A stretch of 5,415 bases of DNA from Actinomycetota bacterium (GTDB taxonomy: Bacteria; Actinomycetota; Geothermincolia; Fen-727; Anoxymicrobiaceae), in assembly GCA_003154635.1 (NCBI GenBank), contig PMDX01000322.1, forward strand, positions 1-5,415. Direction: 5' to 3'. Positions 1 to 4,866 of this stretch are shown here, piece by piece; the first letter of the stretch is position 1; each line of letters opens with the position of its first letter. Under the pieces are notes generated by a model. The model searched no databases and was not told where the DNA came from. It saw nothing but the letters and a program-made list of their open reading frames with translations. Made by a program: the position numbers and the translations under genes.

Positions 1-166
1 GCATCATCACGTCCAGAAGGATCAGGTCGGGATCGTTCTTCAGGGCGGATATGAGCCCCGCCTTGCCGTCACCGGCGGTAAGGACGCTATAATCACGGGC
101 CTCGAGGTTGAGGCTGATCAGCTTCACTATGAAGGGATCATCGTCCACAATTAGTACTGTTTTCAC
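1..166 (-). CDS. Response regulator receiver domain, N-terminal part (cut by window edge)
   Basis: The first 55 residues of a CheY-like receiver domain, which accepts phosphate from a partner histidine kinase in the cytoplasm. The protein opens MKTVLIVDDDPFIVKL: a hydrophobic beta-1 strand followed by the acidic cluster D8-D10 that binds magnesium. Strand beta-3 reads LILLDVMM, placing the phospho-acceptor at D52. The GTG at 166-164 is chosen because a GGGTGG ribosome binding site (172-177) lies 5 nt upstream; an in-frame GTG at 175-173 is possible and would add three residues. The rest of the receiver and any output domain lie outside the window, so DNA-binding, enzymatic or single-domain type cannot be told. 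The 172 nt before it are AT-rich next to the start, as expected for a promoter, but no convincing -35/-10 pair was found. No histidine kinase is visible here. Confidence 0.9.
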   Translation of the reverse strand, partial: MKTVLIVDDDPFIVKLISLNLEARDYSVLTAGDGKAGLISALKNDPDLILLDVMM

Positions 167-338
167 AATTGCCACCCAGACGATCGTTTTTTCTATTACT
201 CGACACACGAATCGGAATACTGAAATTATTTCTCACGATCCAGGGAATAATACCTGCGGGCTGGCAGCAGGACTGTGATGGTTCTGATGGGAGGTTCTCT
301 CGTCTGTGGCGACTCTCCGGGGCGACTGGACTCGCCGC

Positions 339-1193
339 TCAACTCCAGGTCGTATCCATGACCTTCCGGGGCGCTTCGCGGTGATACCGGCGCGCCGGGT
401 AGCCCAGCGTCAGCACGCCGGCGACTGTGCGGCCTATGGGAATGCCCATGATCCTTCTGAGTACCGGATCCATGTTCGCGGCCATATTGACGTAGCCGTT
501 GTAGCATGTGCCGACCCCGATCGTCTCGGCGAAGAGCACCGCCGTCTGGGCTGCTAACCAGCCGTCGCCGACTGCCATCGGGTTGAAGCGAGGCGTGGTG
601 AAGACGAGCAGGGTCCTGGCATCGTAGAGGAGCATATCACCCCGTTCGGACTCGGGCAGTATCATCTTTTCGAGCCCGTACGCGAGCAGGAACCGCTCTT
701 TGGGGTCGAGCCCTATCGCCTTCCAGAGAGCTTTGAACGCGCGCGTCTTGAACACCCTGAGGACGGGCTTGAAAAAGCGCAGGGTGTGCCTGCGGATCTT
801 CTCTATCACTTCCGGGTCGTCATGGACGTGTGCGATGACAGACCGGCTGTTATGCGCCGAAGGGGCGAGCGAGGCGGCTTCTATTATCTTCTCGACATCC
901 TCCCGCGATACGGGGACAGGTTTGTACTCGCGGCAGGAGCGCCTCGCGTGGAGCATCGACATCATCTGATCCTCCGAGACAGGGTCCGTCTCGGCAAGAG
1001 GCTCGGCCCTGAGACCTTCGAATCCGGCGAGGGTAATCGCGTCCTCCGGGCAGGCAGCCACGCAATGCCCGCACTCTATGCAGATGTCCGCGGAGTTGTC
1101 CGGCAGCGATGGCCCCTTTTCGATCGCTCCACCTACGCATGCCTTGTAACAAAGGTTGCAGTTCGTGCAGCTATCAGTGTCGATACTTATCAC
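339..1193 (-). CDS. Ferredoxin-nitroreductase fusion protein (2x[4Fe-4S] + FMN)
   Basis: A 284-residue soluble redox protein. Residues 1-53 are a bacterial-type ferredoxin with two cluster motifs: C9xxC12xxC15xxxC19 and C38xxC41xxC44xxxC48P. The rest is a nitroreductase-family flavin domain starting near residue 78: RRSCREY (84-90) is the usual FMN-phosphate motif, APSAHNSRS (110-118) matches the flavin-binding APS.N loop, and a GVGTCYNG segment lies in the C-terminal half. Family knowledge: such fusions feed electrons from the clusters to FMN to reduce an often unknown substrate, typically in anaerobes. The start is a GTG with a strong GGAGGAG site (1199-1205) 5 nt upstream. The VOC gene stops 13 nt before this start, so the two are co-transcribed and this ribosome site abuts the upstream stop. 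Length and domains look complete. The actual substrate (nitroaromatic, quinone, enone or other) cannot be read from sequence. Confidence 0.93.
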   Translation of the reverse strand: MISIDTDSCTNCNLCYKACVGGAIEKGPSLPDNSADICIECGHCVAACPEDAITLAGFEGLRAEPLAETDPVSEDQMMSMLHARRSCREYKPVPVSREDVEKIIEAASLAPSAHNSRSVIAHVHDDPEVIEKIRRHTLRFFKPVLRVFKTRAFKALWKAIGLDPKERFLLAYGLEKMILPESERGDMLLYDARTLLVFTTPRFNPMAVGDGWLAAQTAVLFAETIGVGTCYNGYVNMAANMDPVLRRIMGIPIGRTVAGVLTLGYPARRYHREAPRKVMDTTWS

Positions 1194-1206
1194 TGCGACT
1201 CCTCCA

Positions 1207-1551
1207 TCAATGCTCGGTCAAATCTTCTTCACCGCTGAACTCGATAAACTCGACGGGCGCGCCGTTGTCCACTATGAAAGCGACTGTAACTCCCTCCGAC
1301 GGGGCGTTGGGCTCTATCAGCACCTCTTTTCCCTCGAGCTCTGATTCCATATCATCGACCTCGAATGCCACATGGGCGACGGTCTTCACCAGGTCGGGCA
1401 GCGGGCTGTCGGGGTCGAAGCGCATCCATTCGATGCCGTACGGGCTGGTCTCGAAGCCGGAGTGGTAGACCCCGGCCGTGGAAAGATAGGATTCATTTTC
1501 TCTCGGGTTGGCCGTTGGTATCCCGACATGGTGATATTTTCTCAAAGGCAC
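1207..1551 (-). CDS. VOC-superfamily (glyoxalase/bleomycin-resistance fold) protein
   Basis: A 114-residue small cytosolic protein, the usual size of a single VOC unit with two beta-alpha-beta-beta-beta modules. Module one opens YHHVGIPT (H7/H8); module two opens VAHVAFEVDD (H60) and ends PVEFIEF (E101/E104). These are the positions where VOC enzymes place their His/Glu metal ligands. Between them lies a long conserved-looking stretch, SPYGIEWMRFDPDSPLP (36-52). Family knowledge: VOC proteins include lyases, isomerases, epimerases and dioxygenases, and some only bind ligands, so the reaction is undefined. The start is a GTG with GGAAG (1559-1563) 7 nt upstream. It is the first gene of a two-gene unit with the ferredoxin-nitroreductase, 13 nt downstream, suggesting both handle the same compound. 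Family confidence is high; function is unknown. Confidence 0.88.
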   Translation of the reverse strand: MPLRKYHHVGIPTANPRENESYLSTAGVYHSGFETSPYGIEWMRFDPDSPLPDLVKTVAHVAFEVDDMESELEGKEVLIEPNAPSEGVTVAFIVDNGAPVEFIEFSGEEDLTEH

Positions 1552-1578
1552 CTCTCAACTTCCGAATCGGGTTGCAGC

Positions 1579-1605
1579 ATAATATCAAGCCGACTCTGAA
1601 ATCAA
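1579..1605 (-). promoter_or_regulatory. Candidate promoter of the VOC-nitroreductase operon (extended -10)
   Basis: Read on the minus strand, TATTAT at 1584-1579 is preceded by TGA, giving the extended -10 form TGnTATTAT. A TTGATT lies upstream at 1605-1600, but the spacer is only 15 nt, so the -35 contact may be weak or absent. Transcription would start near 1572, about 20 nt before the GTG at 1551, just leaving room for the ribosome binding site at 1559-1563. Supported by position and motif only. Confidence 0.4.
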
Positions 1606-1754
1606 CTACGCGCAACGACATCCGTCAGCATCTCCGGGATATCGCCAGTTACATGCGGGAGATTGATTCACCGACGTCTGCCAGGCGAAACTTGTCGGCA
1701 CGCCGCCCTCGAGCGTCTCGATGTACAAGGTGTGAAACCCGCCCCTGAGCCTGT

Positions 1755-2870
1755 TCAGTCGAGTTTGAGCCGCGGGAGCCGCGTAACGGGAACTTTATGC
1801 TTGCGGGGACTGACCTCCACCACAAGGTTGCCATCTTGCGATAGCTCCCATTCGACATCGGATTCCACGTCGAGGGCTGTCTCGAAAAGCCCCTGTGCCA
1901 GGCCTATCGTCATGAGGTGCCCGCAGACGTTGTCGATGCTCACGCGCATGCCGTTGACGCCCATCGCCAGCTCTCGGACGTTGCCGAGCCCTCTCACCGC
2001 CAGTTGGATTCGGAACTCCTCGACGTTGCCGACCTCCTCGATGGAGTAGAAGCCGGTCTTTACAAAACGCCGTTGGGCCTCGACGATGATCTCGGGTATC
2101 GTATCGCCAAGCTCCCACTTGAGGGCGTCGAACACGGCGTCCAGGAGCTCCTGGCCGAGTACCGCCATCCGCCTTCCCGACTGGGCGTTCATGATGACGC
2201 CTTTGTCGAGGTACCAGTAGTACTCGGAGAAAGCGGTCGGCGTTCCACAGGTCTTGCACCGCTCGAACTCGACGTCTCCGTCGCGGTGACAGTAATCCGG
2301 GATGCGCATCTTCTCACTGAAGACCCTGTCGTACCTGGTTCGGTACGACTTCATGTCGAAAAGCCCCGGAGATACCTCCTCGAAGTCGATCGCGTGCTCA
2401 CCTCCCGCGACAGCCGAAAGGGCACCAGCGAAAGAGCCGGCGGCTTCTGGAACGGAGAAGGGGTGGAGCATCCGCATATGCGCGAAGTCGTCGTCGTCGC
2501 TCTCGAAACGGTAGTCGAGGAAGTTGTATTGACCGTACCCGATGACCTGGCAGAACGTCGTGATGGCGTCTATGAACGGCTCGAGGTTGAGTGTTCTGTC
2601 CTGGACCATCTGGCTGACCTCTGCCGGGATCAGGCGCCTCAGATAGATCTCGCTGCCCCTGGCGACGAGATTGACGATTATCCTGTCAATGGAAGTACCG
2701 ACGATCTTGGAGATGTTATTGAAGAGTGGGTCGAGCGGCTCGCATTCGATAAAGGAGATTCGAGCATGTGGGTTCTGGTCCTGGACGATATCGCCGTTGT
2801 CGAGCCAGCGTTGCGCAAGGTAGAAGGGCTCAGGGACCCCGCATTCCGGACAAAGAGAGATCTGCTGCAT
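1755..2870 (-). CDS. Uncharacterised two-repeat CxxCG protein
   Basis: Unrecognised, 371 residues from the chosen start, no signal peptide or membrane segment, acidic. It looks like an internal duplication. Copy one opens LCPECGVPEPF with C7/C10, then RWLDNGDIVQ (21-30); copy two opens RCKTCGTPTAF with C205/C208, then YWYLDKGVIMNAQSGRRM (218-235). Each is followed by an acidic Leu/Ile-rich helix and IDRIIVNLVAR or IPEIIVEAQRR, and each ends in a loose match of the form HPFSVPEAAGSFAGAL (136-151) / NGMRVSIDNVCGHLM. One CxxC per copy suggests the pair may bind a metal together, or dimerise. The reading frame continues to a GTG at 2972, but that extension is Arg/Ser/Gln-rich, lacks a ribosome site and contains promoter-like DNA, so ATG 2870 is preferred; its own site is weak (GGAAAG, 13 nt away). 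Ligand sensing is conceivable, but no function is claimed. A short relic of the same family lies at 4696-4755. Confidence 0.8.
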   Translation of the reverse strand: MQQISLCPECGVPEPFYLAQRWLDNGDIVQDQNPHARISFIECEPLDPLFNNISKIVGTSIDRIIVNLVARGSEIYLRRLIPAEVSQMVQDRTLNLEPFIDAITTFCQVIGYGQYNFLDYRFESDDDDFAHMRMLHPFSVPEAAGSFAGALSAVAGGEHAIDFEEVSPGLFDMKSYRTRYDRVFSEKMRIPDYCHRDGDVEFERCKTCGTPTAFSEYYWYLDKGVIMNAQSGRRMAVLGQELLDAVFDALKWELGDTIPEIIVEAQRRFVKTGFYSIEEVGNVEEFRIQLAVRGLGNVRELAMGVNGMRVSIDNVCGHLMTIGLAQGLFETALDVESDVEWELSQDGNLVVEVSPRKHKVPVTRLPRLKLD

Positions 2871-2986
2871 CTCGGCGACCAAACTTTCCAGCTGAAGCCG
2901 ATCAAATTGCCTGCTTATTGATAATCGGAATCTTGTTGCACGCGCTTGAGTTGACCGGAGGAATTGTAACACGTTGCGCTATGATA

Positions 2987-3016
2987 GTGACACCCGGGCA
3001 TCCTGCTATCTATAAT
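2987..3016 (+). promoter_or_regulatory. Sigma70-like promoter of the small membrane protein gene
   Basis: GTGACA (2987-2992) and a perfect TATAAT (3011-3016) are separated by 18 nt. Transcription would start around 3023, leaving a leader of about 55 nt before the ATG at 3079. This is the best promoter match in the window. It lies between the divergent CxxCG protein gene and the small gene, and points at the latter. A weaker TACAAT at 2968-2963 on the minus strand could be the -10 for the divergent gene, but has no good -35. Confidence 0.55.
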
Positions 3017-3078
3017 GGTCCGACCTGTGGTCGAGCGCGGAGACGCGGCGGCCTTGTTCAGACGTGAGGGGAGTGGTG

Positions 3079-3264
3079 ATGAAAAACTCAAGCATGATCA
3101 GGAACACCTTGGTCGGAACGCTGGTATTGCACTTTTTCGAGGCAATGGTGGCTTACCGTGCGGCCACGAAGAGGGGAAAGAACCCCAAGGTATACTACGC
3201 GCTGACCCAGGTATTCGGAGTCTTCGTCCTGATTCCGCTTCTGCGCAAGCCCAAGACCGCCTGA
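3079..3264 (+). CDS. Small two-helix membrane protein, possibly TMEM254/DUF4499-like
   Basis: A 61-residue predicted inner-membrane protein. Hydrophobic segments span about residues 10-28 (TLVGTLVLHFFEAMVAYRA) and 39-55 (YYALTQVFGVFVLIPLL), joined by a basic loop TKRGKNPK; the tail RKPKTA is also basic. By the positive-inside rule the loop would sit in the cytoplasm, although both basic ends compete. The ATG at 3079 follows GAGGGGAG by 5 nt; an in-frame GTG at 3064 would put that site inside the gene and is rejected. Polar residues in the helices, H18, E21 and Q44 followed by FG (46-47), form the spaced pattern HxxExxxA...G...QxFG. From memory this resembles the C-terminal part of TMEM254/DUF4499 proteins, where a histidine-glutamate pair and a Q-FG motif sit in adjacent helices. 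The match is by eye with two short length differences. Single gene with its own promoter; function unknown. Confidence 0.72.
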   Translation: MKNSSMIRNTLVGTLVLHFFEAMVAYRAATKRGKNPKVYYALTQVFGVFVLIPLLRKPKTA

Positions 3265-3294
3265 CCGGACAACTGCCACTCCGGCGTCCGGGTC
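3263..3294. terminator. Hairpin at the end of the small membrane gene
   Basis: GACCGGAC (3263-3270) pairs with GTCCGGGTC (3286-3294), an 8-bp stem with one bulged base and a loop of about 15 nt. It begins inside the TGA stop of the small gene. No T-tract follows on either strand, so it is not a textbook intrinsic terminator; it may act as a 3'-end stabiliser between convergent genes. Confidence 0.3.
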
Positions 3295-3302
3295 GGAATG
3301 CC

Positions 3303-3318
3303 GCGCTCGGGTGAGCGC
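3303..3318. terminator. Compact GC hairpin between convergent genes
   Basis: GCGCTC-GGGT-GAGCGC is a perfect 6-bp stem with a four-base loop, 6 nt from the stop of the convergent peptidase gene (3324). Its placement in a 59-nt convergent gap suggests a shared transcript end, but no T-run follows in either direction. Confidence 0.35.
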
Positions 3319-3323
3319 CAGCC

Positions 3324-4529
3324 TCACTGCGAGTCAATGCGGCTCAACATTTCGATCACCGTCTGCAGGGCCGCCGTCAGTGAGCTTGGCTTTATGTGGT
3401 CGATAGTGTCGTATCGCGTGTGGTAATGCGGCACGAGCTTGCTGGCGTCCCACAGGCACATGCTAACGGAAGGGATTCCCGCAATAGCGAAGGCGCTCGC
3501 GTCCGTTGCGCCCAGAGGCAGAAGAGCCTTCTTGATCTCGTAGCCGCTGTCGTTCGCTGAGCCGACCGCGAGCTCCACCAGACCGGGGTCCATCTTCCCG
3601 CCCGGCCAGACCTCTTTGGTGAAAACTGTGAAGAACTGCTCGTCGTAGATGCCGTCCAGGAAGATGCCGAATGAGGTCAATGTGTCGCCGTCCGGGGTGT
3701 GGTTAGCCGCGTAGCGCTTTGCCCCCCTGAGCCCCGCTTCCTCGCACGCCAGCCCGAGCAGCACCACCTCGGTATTCTTCGGATAGAACTCGCCCAGATC
3801 CCTGGCGTCCTCGAAGTACTTACCGAGCCCCGCAAGCACGGCGATGCCCGCCATGTCATCCATCGCACCCGGTACGACATCGCTCGTATGGAAAAAGAAG
3901 AAGATGCTTACAAGTGGGGAGAGGGCGGCAAGGATGATACCAAAGACCCAGAAAACGGTCGTCCCGGGCGTGCCGACCGGCTCGGCAATGGCCCTCGCCA
4001 GTGAGAACGCGAAAAGGAGGATGACCGATAGAAAACCCACCGCCATGACAACGGTGGAAAAGCTCTTGAACCAGTACCATATCTTGAACTCGTATGCGGA
4101 GTCGAAGTGCGCAGATACGTATACACGCTGATTGGCCTCGCCGTCCGGCTTGACGAAACCCGCGACGTTTTCGCCTTGTTTCTTCGGATAAAGCGGGTCG
4201 ATGAACTCCCTGTAGCGTACAACCTCTTCGAAGAGCGGGATGAACCCGATAATGCCCAGCGCCGCCGCGACAGGCGGCAGGAAAAAGTAGAGCACGACTC
4301 CGGTGAGGTATATCAGCACCAGGAACGGGAAGAACCCTATAAAGGCGGTCGGGCTGCACGTAAAGCTCTCGGCCTCGACCTTTTCGCAGGCAGGGCCGAT
4401 CTCCTCTCCGAACAGTTTTCCAAGCGCTTTCTCCTCTTCGCTGCACGACTCCCGAGGCCCGATCTCTTTCATGACCCGGTCGATAAGGCCGTACATGTAA
4501 TCGGTGTATCTCTCCGCTGCCTTGGCCAT
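3324..4529 (-). CDS. Membrane-embedded M28-family zinc metallopeptidase
   Basis: A 401-residue polytopic membrane protein with a complete M28 aminopeptidase-type active site. Candidate residues in order: H141 and D143 in SAHFDSAYE, D224 in PGAMDDMAG (bridging zinc ligand), E263 (general base) and E264 in CEEAGLRGAK, D292 in FLDGI, and H370 (or H368) in PHYHTRYDT. Four hydrophobic segments are visible: about 62-84 and 86-100 before the catalytic domain, then 157-182 and 190-213 between H141 and D224. Each pair forms a hairpin, so all zinc ligands would lie on the same face as the N-terminus; with no signal peptide this is most simply the cytoplasm. Family knowledge: M28 enzymes remove N-terminal residues or cleave small peptides using two zinc ions. 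The ATG follows GGGAGGG (4537-4543) by 7 nt. Single gene, convergent with the small membrane gene and divergent from the flavoprotein gene. Substrate unknown. Confidence 0.9.
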   Translation of the reverse strand: MAKAAERYTDYMYGLIDRVMKEIGPRESCSEEEKALGKLFGEEIGPACEKVEAESFTCSPTAFIGFFPFLVLIYLTGVVLYFFLPPVAAALGIIGFIPLFEEVVRYREFIDPLYPKKQGENVAGFVKPDGEANQRVYVSAHFDSAYEFKIWYWFKSFSTVVMAVGFLSVILLFAFSLARAIAEPVGTPGTTVFWVFGIILAALSPLVSIFFFFHTSDVVPGAMDDMAGIAVLAGLGKYFEDARDLGEFYPKNTEVVLLGLACEEAGLRGAKRYAANHTPDGDTLTSFGIFLDGIYDEQFFTVFTKEVWPGGKMDPGLVELAVGSANDSGYEIKKALLPLGATDASAFAIAGIPSVSMCLWDASKLVPHYHTRYDTIDHIKPSSLTAALQTVIEMLSRIDSQ

Positions 4530-4695
4530 GTCCTTGCCCTCCCGTGTACGTCCCGCACGTGATCACCAATCAATCTATCACGATGTCGGGTGTCGGGACA
4601 GGCTGCGACAGACCGGCGGGCGTAGCGCATGGCTGACGGTCAGTTGCTGTGGGAGGTTTTCTGGATGGTGAGGTTGTCCTCGTTGGACATGGGTC

Positions 4696-4755
4696 GATCA
4701 TTGCCATGCGCCTGCCTGACCATGAGTTGACTATGGTGCCGCGTCCGCACTCCCA
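4696..4755 (-). pseudogene. Relic of a CxxCG-repeat family gene (short fragment)
   Basis: On the minus strand this stretch reads WECGRGTIVNSWSGRRMAMI. It lines up without gaps with WYLDKGVIMNAQSGRRMAVL, residues 219-238 of the CxxCG protein at 1755-2870: 10 of 20 residues are identical (W, G, I, N and SGRRMA), and several others are conservative. In the SGRRMA part the DNA differences fall at third codon positions, so this is protein-level similarity, not a recent DNA copy. No CxxCG precedes it in frame at the expected distance, and the family pattern is lost after it: the following frame turns Pro/Thr/Arg-rich. A decayed or truncated paralogue is the best explanation. A short functional peptide (the open frame runs from ATG 4794 to 4570) cannot be excluded. 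Confidence 0.4.
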
Positions 4756-4759
4756 TTCA

Positions 4760-4788
4760 ATGATTACCAGGGACGCATGGTGTAAAAT
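4760..4788 (+). promoter_or_regulatory. Weak candidate promoter for the flavoprotein gene
   Basis: TAAAAT (4783-4788) is a fair -10, with ATGATT (4760-4765) as a poor -35 at 17-nt spacing. Transcription would begin near 4795, giving a leader of about 70 nt. A better -35 lookalike, TTGACT at 4727-4732, has no -10 at normal spacing. Confidence 0.3.
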
Positions 4789-4866
4789 TGTCATGGCTTT
4801 CCGTAGCCGCTTACATGGAACGGTACTGGCGTGTTGCTTCGGCTTGTCAACGGAAAGGGGTAACTC

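Larger units (their letters stand above)
4530..4866. other. Divergent intergenic region, 337 nt
   Basis: This lies between the peptidase (leftward) and the flavoprotein gene (rightward). It holds the peptidase ribosome site (4537-4543), an 8-bp palindrome GTGATCAC (4559-4566), a tandem TGTCGGG pair (4584-4597), a palindrome CTGACGGTCAG (4633-4643), the CxxCG-family relic (4696-4755), interleaved inverted repeats (4692-4780), a weak promoter (4760-4788) and the flavoprotein ribosome site GGAAAGGGG (4852-4860). Open frames exist on both strands (for example 4570-4794 minus and 4649-4885 plus), but neither has a good ribosome site or a protein-like composition throughout. I see no structural RNA that I recognise. 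Confidence 0.6.

Noticed and set aside
222..232. Palindrome GAAATTATTTC upstream of the response regulator gene
   Set aside because: It could be an operator, but it is short and AT-rich in an AT-rich patch, with no second copy in the window.
253..271. CCTGC...GCAGG inverted repeat followed on the minus strand by TATTATT
   Set aside because: Five base pairs with a 9-nt loop and no real T-run; likely chance.
321..336. Hairpin GGCGA-CTGGAC-TCGCC just after the nitroreductase stop
   Set aside because: Only a 5-bp stem with no T-tract on the minus strand; too weak to call a terminator.
1917..2921. A 334-codon open frame on the plus strand
   Set aside because: It is the antisense shadow of the CxxCG protein gene, whose minus-strand frame has paired CxxCG motifs and a relic homologue. 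The plus-strand product is rich in Asp, Glu, Val and Arg with no recognisable motif.
3856..4569. A 237-codon minus-strand frame overlapping the peptidase
   Set aside because: It is an out-of-frame shadow; the peptidase frame contains every M28 active-site residue and a good ribosome site.
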